Source: Gemmatimonadota bacterium
GTDB taxonomy: Bacteria; Gemmatimonadota; Gemmatimonadetes; Gemmatimonadales; Gemmatimonadaceae
Direction of reading: 5' to 3'
Length of the DNA: 64,000 nt
Assembly (NCBI GenBank): GCA_016191225.1
Contig: JACPPC010000003.1
Location: forward strand, 114,098 to 178,097
The translations under genes were made by a program, and so were the position numbers. Positions 1 to 8,894 of the stretch are shown here, one piece after another. Numbering within the stretch: the first letter of the stretch is position 1; every line of letters starts with the position of its first letter. The notes beneath the pieces are model-generated. The model saw only the letters and a list, made by a program, of their open reading frames with translations. It was not told the origin of the DNA and did not search any database.

Positions 1-747
1 CGGGACGCGATGCCGTACGGCGGGGCGCTGACGCTCGAGGTGACGCACGTGCGGGTGAGCGCGCAGACGCCGGCGGCGGACCCGGGCGTGCCGCCGGGGG
101 AGTGGGTCATGCTGACGGTGAGCGACACCGGGGTGGGCATGGACCAGACGACGCTGTCGCGGGTGTTCGAGCCGTTCTTCACCACGAAGGCGCCGGGGCG
201 GGGGACGGGGCTCGGCCTGTCGACGGTGTACGGGATCGTGACCCAGAGCGGCGGCCAGGTGCATGTGTCGAGCGCCCCCGGGCGGGGCACGACCTTTCGC
301 GTGTACCTGCCGCGGAGCGAGGCCACCAAGGAGGTGGCGACGATCTCGGCCGGCGACGACCAGCGCTCGGGGCAGGGGCTCGAGACGGTGCTGGTGGCGG
401 AGGACGACCGCGGGGTGCGCGACCTGATCCGGCTGTCGCTCAAGCGGTTCGGGTACAAGCTGCTCGTGGCGGCGAGCGGCGAGGAGGCGCTCGAGCTGGC
501 GGCGAAGCACGAGGGGCCGCTGCCGATCCTGGTGACCGACGTGGTGATGCCGCGGATGAGCGGGCCGCAACTGCGCGACCGCCTGCTGGCGATCCGCCCG
601 GAGACACGGGTGCTGTTCCTGTCGGGCTACACCGACGACGAGATGATCAAGCGCGGCGTGCTGGAGGACGGGGTGGCGTTCCTGCAGAAGCCGTTCCCGC
701 CCGAGGTGCTGGCGCGCAAGGTGCGCGAAGTGCTGGACCAGGCCTGA
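1..747 (+). CDS. Hybrid histidine kinase, C-terminal part (HATPase + receiver), 5' truncated by window edge
   Basis: The reading frame is open from base 1 (Arg-Asp-Ala-Met-Pro-Tyr-Gly-Gly), which looks like the N box of a histidine kinase, so the gene begins outside the window. Counting from the Met at base 10, the G boxes follow as SDTGVGMD (about 38-45) and GRGTGLGLS (about 63-71). They complete a GHKL ATPase domain of the PAS-kinase class. A receiver domain occupies about 127-245, with acidic pair EDD at 131-133, phosphoacceptor Asp177 in VTDVVMP and the conserved Lys227 in QKPF. The order kinase-then-receiver marks a hybrid kinase that phosphorylates its own C-terminal receiver. The sensor part and target are not visible. 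Kinase class is certain; the signal is unknown. Confidence 0.93.
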   Translation, partial: RDAMPYGGALTLEVTHVRVSAQTPAADPGVPPGEWVMLTVSDTGVGMDQTTLSRVFEPFFTTKAPGRGTGLGLSTVYGIVTQSGGQVHVSSAPGRGTTFRVYLPRSEATKEVATISAGDDQRSGQGLETVLVAEDDRGVRDLIRLSLKRFGYKLLVAASGEEALELAAKHEGPLPILVTDVVMPRMSGPQLRDRLLAIRPETRVLFLSGYTDDEMIKRGVLEDGVAFLQKPFPPEVLARKVREVLDQA

Positions 748-750
748 CCT

Positions 751-842
751 GTCATCCCGAGCGCCGCGAAGGATCTGCGTCTCCACGAACAAACAGGCCC
801 TTCGCTCCGCCCAGGGCGACGGGCTCCGCTCAGGGCGACAGG
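751..842. repeat. Dispersed intergenic repeat of the CATCCCGAGCG type
   Basis: This element fills the gap between two convergent genes (stops at 747 and 844). It starts GTCATCCCGAGCGCCGCGAA and contains two tandem 18-mers, CGCTCCGCCCAGGGCGAC (803-820) and GGCTCCGCTCAGGGCGAC (822-839), which differ at two positions. Translated, such elements give the CHPERxEGS peptide often seen in spurious reading frames of high-GC genomes. Related copies appear inside mazG (9829-9881) and possibly at 34302-34330. Mobility or function is not shown. Confidence 0.65.
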
Positions 843-843
843 A

Positions 844-1923
844 TCAGCGACGGCCGGGAATCAGCGCCATCCCGTCGGGTTCGCGACCCGCCTGCAGGAG
901 GCGAACGACCGTTCGCTTTTCCACGTCGACCTCGGCGATCCGGTCCATCGCCGCGAGGGCGACCCACGCCCGCGCGCCCGAGGGATGCATCACGATCCCG
1001 AGCGGGGTGGCCGAGTTGCCCATCTGGCCGCCGAGCATCTGCGGGCGGAGGAGGGCGCTGTCGACCGCGAACGGGATCTGCGCCACCTCGGTGCGGCGCT
1101 TCACGTCGTAGATGCCGACGTACCCCGACTGCGCATTCGACAGCAGCACGTGGCGCCCGTCGGGGGTGAACTTGAGCCGGTTGGAACGCTTGCCGGTTGG
1201 CGCACTCGCCAGCGTGTCGAGCGTGCGCGCGTCGAGCATGAACACGCGCTCGGCGGGCCAGTCGGCGGCCCAGAGTTCGCGGCCGTCGGGCGACAGGTCG
1301 ATGGCCTCGGGGCCCTTCCCGAGGTGCGTGGACTTGAGCAGGGTCCCCTTCGCCACGTCGATCATCGACACCGAGCCGGCGCCGATGTTGGCGGTGTACA
1401 CGCGGCTGCCGTCGCGCGAGCGGACGAGGAGATGGGTGCCGGCCTCGTTGGTGGCGATCGTCCTCTCCACGGTGCCCGCGCGCACGTCGACGACCAGCAC
1501 CGCCTGGTTGGCCTCGACGGTGACCACCACGCGGCGGTTGTCGGGGAGCCAGGCGATGCCGTGCGGCCGGCGGTACGCGCCGAGGTCCACGGTGCGCTCG
1601 ACCTTCCGTCCCGCGAGGTCGAGCACGGTGAGCGTGGAGCCGGGGGCCTGCGCCGTGCCGTAGTTGCACGCGACCGCGGTGCCACCGTCGAGGCTCACGG
1701 CGACTTCGTGCGGCCCGTTGCCCACCGGGAGGGTGAACGCCACGCGTCCGGTGCCGAGGTCGATCACCGACGCGGTGGCCTCGGCCTTGTTGAGGACGAT
1801 CAGCGACTCCCCCACCGGCTGCGCGGCGACCGGGGCCGCCGCCAGCGAGCATGCCGCCAGCGCCACGACAAGACGGGGAACTCGCGCGCCGCGCGCGACC
1901 GGGGACCACGGCGGGCGCGGCAT
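844..1923 (-). CDS. Secreted YVTN-type beta-propeller protein
   Basis: A 359-residue protein with a hydrophobic N-terminal export signal ending near AAAPVAAQP, followed by short repeats of the YncE/YVTN type. Typical blades read VIDLGTGRVAFTLPVGNGPH, AIDLSPDGRELWAADW and LKFTPDGRHVLLSNAQSG. Such propellers are periplasmic or secreted scaffolds with no single shared activity; some bind surrogate ligands. The start codon overlaps the stop of the upstream esterase gene by one base (TGATG), so the two are probably translationally coupled. The role is unknown beyond the fold. A real lactonase or a PQQ-type enzyme is less likely, because neither catalytic set is visible. Confidence 0.82.
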   Translation of the reverse strand: MPRPPWSPVARGARVPRLVVALAACSLAAAPVAAQPVGESLIVLNKAEATASVIDLGTGRVAFTLPVGNGPHEVAVSLDGGTAVACNYGTAQAPGSTLTVLDLAGRKVERTVDLGAYRRPHGIAWLPDNRRVVVTVEANQAVLVVDVRAGTVERTIATNEAGTHLLVRSRDGSRVYTANIGAGSVSMIDVAKGTLLKSTHLGKGPEAIDLSPDGRELWAADWPAERVFMLDARTLDTLASAPTGKRSNRLKFTPDGRHVLLSNAQSGYVGIYDVKRRTEVAQIPFAVDSALLRPQMLGGQMGNSATPLGIVMHPSGARAWVALAAMDRIAEVDVEKRTVVRLLQAGREPDGMALIPGRR

Positions 1924-3608
1924 CAGTGCGACCCCCCGGCCCGAACCGGGGGCGACGCGCGCTCCCAAAGCGCGACCCGGTCGCCGAGGATCGACGACAG
2001 GAGGTCGAACTGTGCGGCGCGCAGCCCGCGTCCCGCGGCGATCGTGGCGCCGAACTCGAGGTAGCCGTCGTCGGCCACGGTGAAGGCCGGCCAGGGCACC
2101 GCGCCGACGCCGTTGGGATCGCCGGTGGCCGCGAATCGTGTCCAGTACCCGTTCATCGCCACGCCGAGTGTGCTGTCGAACGCCGTGCGCCCCCAGACCG
2201 GCGACGACATCCGCGTCACGCCGAAGACGAACGGGATCTCGGAGGCGTGGAAGGCACCGAGGGCGAGGCCGGTCATGCCGTCGGCGACGCGGGTGTAGTA
2301 GTAGCGATAGACGCGCTGACCGGCGCGCGTGAATGAACGCGCGGTTTCCCGGGCCGTGACGCCGAAGACGTCGTCGGTCCAGGCCTGGCGATAGGCACGA
2401 CGGGCGCCGTCCGGCCCGGCGGTCGGATACAACGCGAGCAGCTGGTCGGCGCGGGCCGGGTACGTGCGGCGCATCAGCGCCTCGAACTGCTCGGGCGTCG
2501 TCACCGGAACCTGCCGCACGAGGATCGTGGCCTCGTCGGCGTTGGAGCCGATCATGATCGGCACCGGGGCGAGGCGGCCCCGGGCGACGGCCACGGCGGG
2601 GGGCTCGGTGAGGAACCAGCCGTCGACCGTCTCGGGGAAAGTGCCCATCTGCGCGGTCGCGGTGAGCGTGATGATGGAGTCGGCCGGCATCGACCGCAGC
2701 GCGCGGACCCCCTCGGCGCCCGGCGGGGCGCCGACGCGCTTCGCGAACTCCGTTCCCACGCGCTCGGCACTGCGCGCCGAGTCGCTCGCCGAGCGGAGGG
2801 GCACCACCTCGCGAAATGGCGAGCCACTCTGGAGGATCGCCTTGTGGAAGAGGCCGCGCGAGAGCGGCGACGCGAGGTGGTAGCCCACCGAGTAGGCCCC
2901 GGCGCTCTCGCCGAAGATCGTGACGTTGTCGGGATCGCCCCCGAAGGCGGCGATGTTCTCCCGGACCCAGCGGAGGGCGGCGACCTGGTCGAGGAAGGCG
3001 TAGTTGCCGCTGATTCCCTGCGGCGACTCGGCGCTCAGCGCGGGATGGGCGAGGAATCCGAGCGCGCCAAGGCGATAGTTGATCGTGACCAGCACGACGC
3101 CGCCGCGGGCAAAGCGGGTGCCGTCGTAGATGAGGACGCGGCCGCTGCCGTGGGTGAGGGAGCCGCCGTGGATCCAGACCATCACCGGGCGCCGCTCGCG
3201 CGGCGAGGTCGCCGCGGTCCAGACGTTGAGGGTCAGGCAGTCCTCGCTGGTCGGCTCGAGCGTGGCGCCGTAGGCACGGGCCACCGCGTCCGTCTGCGGG
3301 CAGACGGGGCCGAACTCGGAGGCGTCGCGCGGCGTGGTCCAGGCGGCCACGGGTTGCGGCGCGCGCCAGCGCAGGTCGCCAACCGGGGGCTGCGCGTATG
3401 GGATGCCCCGAAAGACGCGCACGCCGTACCGCTCGCGGCCGGCGAGCGGCCCACCGGCGATGGTGACGGCGACCGGAGCGCCTGGGGCCGGAGCGGCCGA
3501 CGGCGCCGGTGGCGCGGCGGGCTGCTGCTGGGCGGCGTGTGCGGCGATGGGCAGCAGCAGGGCGGCGGCAACGGCCGCGCGGGCGACGGGCGAGGGATGC
3601 ATCGGCAT
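1923..3608 (-). CDS. Secreted type B carboxylesterase
   Basis: 561 residues with a signal peptide (hydrophobic stretch about 10-27) and a Pro/Ala-rich linker before the catalytic domain. Family marks are SEDCLTLNVW (about 121-130), the oxyanion segment IHGGS (about 146-150) and the nucleophile elbow FGESAG with Ser235. It belongs to the COesterase branch of alpha/beta hydrolases, which cleave carboxylic esters; substrate cannot be told. It lies three bases after the CdiI_2-like gene and overlaps the propeller gene by one base, giving a three-gene minus-strand operon. The ATG at 3608 is followed directly by the export signal. Length matches the family. Confidence 0.92.
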   Translation of the reverse strand: MPMHPSPVARAAVAAALLLPIAAHAAQQQPAAPPAPSAAPAPGAPVAVTIAGGPLAGRERYGVRVFRGIPYAQPPVGDLRWRAPQPVAAWTTPRDASEFGPVCPQTDAVARAYGATLEPTSEDCLTLNVWTAATSPRERRPVMVWIHGGSLTHGSGRVLIYDGTRFARGGVVLVTINYRLGALGFLAHPALSAESPQGISGNYAFLDQVAALRWVRENIAAFGGDPDNVTIFGESAGAYSVGYHLASPLSRGLFHKAILQSGSPFREVVPLRSASDSARSAERVGTEFAKRVGAPPGAEGVRALRSMPADSIITLTATAQMGTFPETVDGWFLTEPPAVAVARGRLAPVPIMIGSNADEATILVRQVPVTTPEQFEALMRRTYPARADQLLALYPTAGPDGARRAYRQAWTDDVFGVTARETARSFTRAGQRVYRYYYTRVADGMTGLALGAFHASEIPFVFGVTRMSSPVWGRTAFDSTLGVAMNGYWTRFAATGDPNGVGAVPWPAFTVADDGYLEFGATIAAGRGLRAAQFDLLSSILGDRVALWERASPPVRAGGSH

Positions 3609-3611
3609 ACG

Positions 3612-4043
3612 TTACGCGCCGAAGCGCCCCTCGGCCACGGCCAGTTCGGCGTCGAGCCGGGCGCGCAGCGCCGGTTCGAGGGCCCCCAGCCGGTGCCGGG
3701 CGGCGGCGAGCACGGCGAGGAAGTTGTGCCGCCACGGGGGGACGGCATCCCAGGCCAGGTCGGCGACGACGCAGGCGGTGAGGAGCAGGTCGCCCGGGCC
3801 GGCCTCGGCGGCGAGAAAGGGATCGCCCTGCAGTCGTGCGATGGCCACCGGCATCAGGAGCGAGATGCCGCGCCCCTCGCCAAGGAGGAAGCGAACCTCG
3901 CCGAGGGAGAGGGCGTCGACGGGGACGCGGAGGGCGCGCGAGAGGCGGGCCACGCGTGGGCCGCCGTAGGCGCCCCTAGCGATGTCGAGCCCCTCGAAAT
4001 GGGCGATCGAGCCGGGGAGGGGAGGATCGAGGTCGGCGCGCAC
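3612..4043 (-). CDS. CdiI_2-like (contact-dependent inhibition immunity-type) protein
   Basis: 143 residues from a GTG start. The central part matches the CdiI_2 pattern: a FEGLD-like segment, a conserved helix SLGEVRFLLGEGRGISLLMP (about 46-65), then AIARLQGDP and the hallmark PGDLLLTACV (about 81-90). Family members are annotated as immunity proteins for CDI or polymorphic toxins, but most genomic copies have no adjacent toxin. Here the downstream partners are an esterase and a propeller, three bases and one base apart, and no toxin or CdiB/CdiA gene is near. The link to immunity is therefore by family name only. The assignment rests on pattern recognition, not a profile search. Confidence 0.6.
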   Translation of the reverse strand: MRADLDPPLPGSIAHFEGLDIARGAYGGPRVARLSRALRVPVDALSLGEVRFLLGEGRGISLLMPVAIARLQGDPFLAAEAGPGDLLLTACVVADLAWDAVPPWRHNFLAVLAAARHRLGALEPALRARLDAELAVAEGRFGA

Positions 4044-4123
4044 GCCTGACCTTGCAGCATCGGCCCCGCGATGGCAATCGGCAAATTATCTTTCCGCGCC
4101 GCCGTTCACCCTCGCCCCGCGCC

Positions 4124-5425
4124 ATGTCCGCCCCCTTCGCCCGCATCTCCGAACTCCCGGCGCACGCCGGCGCCACCGTCACCGTGCGCGGCTGGGTCAC
4201 GCACCTGCGCTCGTCGGGGAAGGTGGCCTTCGTGGTGATGCGCGACGGCACGGGCCTGCTGCAGGCGGTGCTGGTCAAGAACGCGCTGTCGCCCGAGGCG
4301 TGGACGCGGTTCGGCGAGCTGACGCAGGAGGCGTGCGTCGCGGTCACGGGTCAGGTGAAGGTCGATGCCCGCGCGCCGGGCGGGCACGAGCTGGGGGTGA
4401 GCGACCTCGCGATCATCGGCCCGTCGCCGCTCGACTACCCGATCCAGCCCAAGGAGCACGGGGTCGACTACCTGCTCGACCACCGCACCTTCTGGCTGCG
4501 GACGCCGCGCCAGGTGGCGATCGCGCGCATCCGCCACGAGGTCGAGCAGGGGATCCACGACTTCTTCTACGAGCGGGAGTTCGTGCGGGTCGACACGCCG
4601 ATCCTGACGGCGGCGATCGGCGAGCGGAGCGGGCTGTTCAGCACCGAGTACTTCGAGGAGGGGAACGCCTACCTCGCGCAGACGGGGCAGCTGTACGGCG
4701 AGGCGGCGGCGGCGGCGCTGGGCAAGATCTACACCTTCGGGCCGACCTTTCGCGCCGAGAAGAGCAAGACGCGCCGGCACCTGACCGAGTTCTGGATGAT
4801 CGAGCCGGAGGTCGCGTTCAACGACAGCGCGGCCAACATGGTGCTGCAGGAGGAGTTCGTGAGCTACCTCGTGCAGCGCTGCGTCGAGAGGCGCCAGGCC
4901 GAGCTCAAGGAACTGGAGCGCGACATCAGCAAGCTCGAGAAGGTCGTGCCACCGTTCCCGCGGCTGGACTACACCGACGCCGTGGCGCTGGTGCGGTCGA
5001 AGGGGAGCGACGCGAAGTGGGGGGACGACCTCGGCGCCGAGGACGAGGCGCTGATCGTGGCAGACTACGACAAGCCGGTGTTCGTCTTCAACTACCCGAA
5101 GGCGGCGAAGGCCTTCTACATGAAGGAGAACCCCGACGACCCGCGCACGGTGCTCTGCGACGACCTGCTGGCGCCCGAGGGGTCCGGCGAGATCATTGGC
5201 GGGTCGCAGCGCGAGGACGACCACGACAAGCTGCTGCACCGGATCCGCGAGGAGCAGCTCCCCGAGGACGCCTACGGGTGGTACCTCGCGCTGCGCAAGT
5301 ACGGCACCTTCCCGCACGCGGGGTTCGGGCTGGGGCTGGAGCGCACGGTGGCGTGGATCTGCGGCACGCCGCACATCCGCGAGTGCATCGCGTTCCCGCG
5401 CATGATGCACCGGCTGCGGCCGTAG
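4124..5425 (+). CDS. asnS: Asparaginyl-tRNA synthetase
   Basis: 433 residues of a class IIb aminoacyl-tRNA synthetase that charges tRNA-Asn in the cytoplasm. An OB-fold anticodon domain (VRGWVTHLRSSGKVAF) comes first. The catalytic core carries motif 2, FGPTFRAEKSKTRRHLTEFW, and motif 3, GFGLGLERTVAW. The sequence around YPIQPKEHG and the pattern of motif 2 fit AsnRS better than AspRS. I chose the ATG at 4124 because the upstream in-frame ATG adds 24 Arg-rich residues unlike the family. An AT-rich patch with TATCTT (4087-4092) lies about 30 bases upstream and may be part of the promoter. The gene is divergent from the CdiI_2-like gene. Confidence 0.96.
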   Translation: MSAPFARISELPAHAGATVTVRGWVTHLRSSGKVAFVVMRDGTGLLQAVLVKNALSPEAWTRFGELTQEACVAVTGQVKVDARAPGGHELGVSDLAIIGPSPLDYPIQPKEHGVDYLLDHRTFWLRTPRQVAIARIRHEVEQGIHDFFYEREFVRVDTPILTAAIGERSGLFSTEYFEEGNAYLAQTGQLYGEAAAAALGKIYTFGPTFRAEKSKTRRHLTEFWMIEPEVAFNDSAANMVLQEEFVSYLVQRCVERRQAELKELERDISKLEKVVPPFPRLDYTDAVALVRSKGSDAKWGDDLGAEDEALIVADYDKPVFVFNYPKAAKAFYMKENPDDPRTVLCDDLLAPEGSGEIIGGSQREDDHDKLLHRIREEQLPEDAYGWYLALRKYGTFPHAGFGLGLERTVAWICGTPHIRECIAFPRMMHRLRP

Positions 5426-5432
5426 CCTCCCG

Positions 5433-6020
5433 ATGGCCGAGCGCGAGCGACCGGACTACTCGGCGGGCAAGTGGGCGCACGCGTTCAGGCCGCGGGCGAA
5501 GGGGGAGGTGCGGTACTGGCTCCTCAAGTCGGAGCCCGAGACCTTCTCGTGGGACGACCTGCTGGCGTCGCCCGGGCGCACGACCCACTGGGACGGGGTG
5601 CGGAACTTCGCGGCGCGCAACTTCCTGCTGGACGGGATGGCGGTGGGCGACGAGGCCTTCTTCTACCATTCCATGACCGGCGCCCAGGCGATCGTGGGGA
5701 TCGTGGTCGTGGTGCGGGCCGGCTACCCCGACCACACGGCGTTCGACCGGAAGCACCACGGGTACGATCCCGATTCGAAGGCCGACGCGCCGCAGTGGTA
5801 CATGGTGGACGTGCGGGCGGTGGCGCCGCTGGCGCGACCGGTGGCGCTCACGGAGCTCAAGGCGAGCCAGGCGCTGGCGCGGATGGCGCTGCTGCGCATC
5901 GGGCGGCTCTCCGTGACGCCGGTGACGGCCGCCGAGTGGAAGGCCGTCATTGCGATGTCGGAACGGCCACCCGCATCTTCAAGGCGCGCCACGTCCCCGA
6001 AACGCAGAGGAGCGAGATGA
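5433..6020 (+). CDS. EVE-domain protein (PUA-like, thymocyte nuclear protein 1 family)
   Basis: 195 residues. After about 28 charged residues the EVE domain starts at YWLLKSEPETFSWDDL and continues with the family pattern WDGVRNFAARNFL, GDEAFFYHS and QWYMVDV. EVE domains share the PUA fold and are thought to read modified bases in RNA or DNA; many bacterial copies sit near tRNA or restriction genes. Here it is seven bases behind asnS, which suits an RNA-linked role but does not prove one. The stop overlaps the next start by four bases (ATGA). Confidence 0.9.
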   Translation: MAERERPDYSAGKWAHAFRPRAKGEVRYWLLKSEPETFSWDDLLASPGRTTHWDGVRNFAARNFLLDGMAVGDEAFFYHSMTGAQAIVGIVVVVRAGYPDHTAFDRKHHGYDPDSKADAPQWYMVDVRAVAPLARPVALTELKASQALARMALLRIGRLSVTPVTAAEWKAVIAMSERPPASSRRATSPKRRGAR

Positions 6021-6562
6021 TGTCGCGCCGCGCAGCGTGGTTCACCCTCGTGCCGATGGCCGCCCTCCTCGCCGCGGGGTGCGACCCGCCGGCCGCCGCC
6101 GACCCGGCCGCCGCCGAGCAGGTGCGCGCGGCGACGTCGGCCTACACCGCGTCGCTGCCGGTGGGTGCCGACTCCACGGCGAGCTTCTTCGCCGACAGCG
6201 GCACGATGCTGGGCGCGGGGATGGCGCCGGTGATCGGCCGCAAGGCGATCGGCGAGTGGCTGGCGCCGCTGTTCAGGCAGTACGAGGTGAGGGAAGCCGG
6301 CGAGGTGGTGCAGGCGGTCGACGTCTCGGGCAACGCGGCCACCGTGTGGGGGACGTACAGCCAGACGGTGGCGCCGCGCGGCGGCGGCGAGTCGCAGGCC
6401 CACACCGGGCGATTCGTGGCGGCCTGGAAGAAGGGAGGCGACGGACGCTGGCGCATCAACCTGATGATCACGCAGCCCGACCCGCCGCCGTCCCAGCCCG
6501 CCGCCGCGCCAAAGAAGTCGTCCCCGCCGCCGCCCGCTGATTCCCCGTCGAGACCCCGATGA
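6017..6562 (+). CDS. Lipoprotein of the SnoaL/DUF4440-like (NTF2-fold) type
   Basis: 181 residues. The N-terminus is a lipoprotein signal with lipobox LLAAGC, so the mature protein should be anchored by Cys. The body (TSFFADSGT-like segment, APVIGRKAIGEWLAPLF, VWGTYSQT, GRFVAAWKKGGDGRWRIN) follows the pattern of SnoaL/DUF4440 NTF2-like domains, many of which bind small hydrophobic ligands or are ketosteroid-isomerase-like. The C-terminus is a Pro/Lys/Ser-rich tail. A GAGGAG ribosome site precedes two adjacent ATG codons (6017, 6020); the first overlaps the EVE gene stop. The end overlaps the aminotransferase start by four bases. Confidence 0.75.
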   Translation: MMSRRAAWFTLVPMAALLAAGCDPPAAADPAAAEQVRAATSAYTASLPVGADSTASFFADSGTMLGAGMAPVIGRKAIGEWLAPLFRQYEVREAGEVVQAVDVSGNAATVWGTYSQTVAPRGGGESQAHTGRFVAAWKKGGDGRWRINLMITQPDPPPSQPAAAPKKSSPPPPADSPSRPR

Positions 6563-7899
6563 CCGCCACCGTGACCCCGCCGACCCTCGCCGCGCTCGAC
6601 CTCGATGCGCACTGGATGCCGTTCACCGCCAACCGCGCCTTCAAGCGGGCGCCGCGGATGCTCGCCAGCGCGAGCGGGATGTTCTACCGCGACATGGACG
6701 GCCACGAGGTGCTCGACGGCACCGCCGGGCTCTGGTGCGTGAACGCGGGGCACGCGCGCAAGCCGATCGTGGAGGCGATCGCGCGGCAGGCGGCCACGCT
6801 CGACTTCGCGCCGACCTTCCAGATGGGGCACCCGCTGCCGTTCCAGCTGGCGACGCGGCTGGCCGGTCTGCTCCCGGGGGACCTCGACCACGTGTTCTTC
6901 ACCAACTCGGGCTCCGAGGCGGTGGACACGTCGCTCAAGATCGCGCTCGCCTACTGGCGGGCGAAGGGCGAGCCGCAGCGGACGCGGTTCGTGGGGCGCC
7001 TGCGTGGCTACCACGGGGTGGGGTTCGGCGGCATCTCGGTGGGGGGCATCGAGGCCAACCGGGCGCCGTACGCGGCCCAGCTGCTGCCGGGCGTCGACCA
7101 CCTGCCGCACACGCACGGGATCGCCGGCAACCTGTTCACCAAGGGGCGCCCCGCGCTGGGCGCCGAGCTGGCGGACGCGCTCGAGGAGATCGTGGCGAAG
7201 CGTGGCGGCGACACGATCGCGGCGGTGATCGTGGAGCCGGTGGCCGGTTCGACCGGGGTGCTGATCCCGCCCACCGGCTACCTCGAGCGGCTGCGGGCGA
7301 TCTGCGACCGGCACGGCATCCTGCTGATCTTCGACGAGGTGATCACGGGCTTCGGCCGGCTGGGCGCGCCCTTCGCGGCGCAGTACTTCAACGTGCTCCC
7401 CGACCTGATGACGGTAGCCAAGGGGATCACCAACGGCGCGGTGCCGATGGGCGCGGTGATGGTGCGGCGCGGGATCTACGAATCGACGATCGCGGCGACG
7501 GAGAAGGGGATCGAGTTCTTCCACGGGTACACGTATTCGGGGCACCCGCTGGCGTGCGCGGCGGGGCTCGCCACGCTCGACGTCTTCCAGTCCGAAGGGC
7601 TGCTGACGCGGGGGGCACAGCTGGCGGGCGCCTGGGAAAGGGCGATCCACTCGCTCCGGGGGTCGCCGCACGTGATCGACCTGCGCAACATCGGCCTCGT
7701 GGGGGCGATCGAGATGGAGCCGCGCCCCGGCTCGCCCGGCGCCCGGGCGATGGAGGCGATGCAGCTCACCTTCGAGCGCGGGCTGCTGATCCGCGTCACC
7801 GGCGACACGATCGCCCTCTCGCCGCCGCTGATCATCGAGCAGCCGCACATCGACCGGATCGTCGAGACGATCGCGGCCGTGCTGACGAAGATCCCGTAG
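6559..7899 (+). CDS. Class III aminotransferase, omega-amino acid:pyruvate type
   Basis: 446 residues of PLP fold type I. The glycine-rich cofactor loop is TNSGSEAVDTSLK (about 115-127), the PLP-ring Asp lies in LLIFDEVITGFGR (Asp259) and the Schiff-base Lys is Lys288 in TVAKGITNG. N-terminal HWMPFTANRAFK and the segment DGTAGLWCVNAGH are typical of beta-alanine--pyruvate transaminase and omega-transaminases, which move an omega-amino group to pyruvate. Substrate is inferred from family resemblance only. The gene is coupled to the lipoprotein gene by an ATGA overlap. A 62-base gap separates it from the hydrolase downstream. Confidence 0.9.
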   Translation: MTATVTPPTLAALDLDAHWMPFTANRAFKRAPRMLASASGMFYRDMDGHEVLDGTAGLWCVNAGHARKPIVEAIARQAATLDFAPTFQMGHPLPFQLATRLAGLLPGDLDHVFFTNSGSEAVDTSLKIALAYWRAKGEPQRTRFVGRLRGYHGVGFGGISVGGIEANRAPYAAQLLPGVDHLPHTHGIAGNLFTKGRPALGAELADALEEIVAKRGGDTIAAVIVEPVAGSTGVLIPPTGYLERLRAICDRHGILLIFDEVITGFGRLGAPFAAQYFNVLPDLMTVAKGITNGAVPMGAVMVRRGIYESTIAATEKGIEFFHGYTYSGHPLACAAGLATLDVFQSEGLLTRGAQLAGAWERAIHSLRGSPHVIDLRNIGLVGAIEMEPRPGSPGARAMEAMQLTFERGLLIRVTGDTIALSPPLIIEQPHIDRIVETIAAVLTKIP

Positions 7900-7961
7900 C
7901 GCCGGCACCGCCCGCTCGCTTGCCTCGCCGCCCGCCCCCCAGCCCCTGGAGGACCGACCGC

Positions 7962-8894
7962 ATGACGCGCCCGTCGCTCGTTGCCCGCCTTGCCGGCGTT
8001 GCCCTCGCCGTCGCCGCGCTCGCGCCGGCCGTCGCCGCGCGCGCCCAGCAGAACTTCGACACGATCCAGGTGCGGGCCATCCGGGTGGCCGACGGGGTGC
8101 ACATGCTCACCGGCGCGGGGGGGAACATCGCCCTGCTGTCGGGGCCCGACGGCACGATCCTGGTGGACGACCAGTACGCTCCGCTCACGCCGAAGATCCT
8201 CGCGGCGGTGAAGGGCGTCACGCCGGTGCCGGTCAAGTTCCTCGTCAACACGCATTTTCACTTCGACCACACGGGCGGCAACGAGAACATCGCCCGCGAG
8301 GGAGTCGTGATCGTGGCCCACGACAACGTGCGCGAGCGGATGACGAAGGAGAAGTTCTACGCCCGCTTCAACCGGCGCGATCCGCCGGCGCCGAAGGGGG
8401 CGCTGCCGGTGGTGACCTTCCTCGACCAGGTGGAGTTCCACCTGAACGGGGAGACGATCATGGCGTTCCACGTCGCGAACGCGCACACCGACGGCGACGT
8501 GATGGTGAAGCTGCTGAACGCCGACGTGGTGCACACCGGCGACGTGTTCGTGCGCTACGGGTTCCCGTTCGTGGACTCCGAAAGCGGCGGCAGCGTGCTC
8601 GGCATGATCCCGGCGATCGAGAAGCTGCTTGCCATCACCGGACCGAGGACGCAGTACATCCCCGGGCACGGCGCCGTGGCGACGCGCACCGACGTGGAGG
8701 CGTACCTCACCATGCTGCGCGCGATCCGCGACCGCACCATGGCGGCGATCAGGCAGAAGCGGAAGTTGGACGACTTCGTGGCGACCAGGCCGCTGGCCGA
8801 CTACGAGGCGAAGTTCGGCGCCAGCGGCTTCATCAAGCCCGCCGAAATCCTGGCGCAGGCGTGGGGCGAGCTGGAGGCCCCGAAGCGGAAGTAG
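7962..8894 (+). CDS. Secreted metallo-beta-lactamase-fold hydrolase
   Basis: 310 residues with a cleavable signal peptide (hydrophobic 8-27, ARAQQ). The metal site is NTHFHFDHTGG (His98, His100, Asp102, His103), followed by HTDGD around residue 175 and a PGHG motif, as in the glyoxalase II/SoxH-like and subclass B3-like branches. The family includes beta-lactamases, lactonases and thiol hydrolases. No direct evidence picks one, and antibiotic resistance should not be assumed. A GGAGGA ribosome site (about 7948-7953) supports the ATG at 7962. It is probably the last gene of the asnS-side cluster. Confidence 0.88.
   Translation: MTRPSLVARLAGVALAVAALAPAVAARAQQNFDTIQVRAIRVADGVHMLTGAGGNIALLSGPDGTILVDDQYAPLTPKILAAVKGVTPVPVKFLVNTHFHFDHTGGNENIAREGVVIVAHDNVRERMTKEKFYARFNRRDPPAPKGALPVVTFLDQVEFHLNGETIMAFHVANAHTDGDVMVKLLNADVVHTGDVFVRYGFPFVDSESGGSVLGMIPAIEKLLAITGPRTQYIPGHGAVATRTDVEAYLTMLRAIRDRTMAAIRQKRKLDDFVATRPLADYEAKFGASGFIKPAEILAQAWGELEAPKRK

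Noticed and set aside
102..1169. Plus-strand open frame overlapping the kinase end and the repeat
   Set aside because: It is in a shadow frame, and its CHPERREGS-like peptide is just the translated intergenic repeat.
844..3735. A very long minus-strand open frame through esterase and propeller genes
   Set aside because: Only its last 359 codons make the propeller protein. The rest is an Arg-rich shadow of the esterase gene in another frame.
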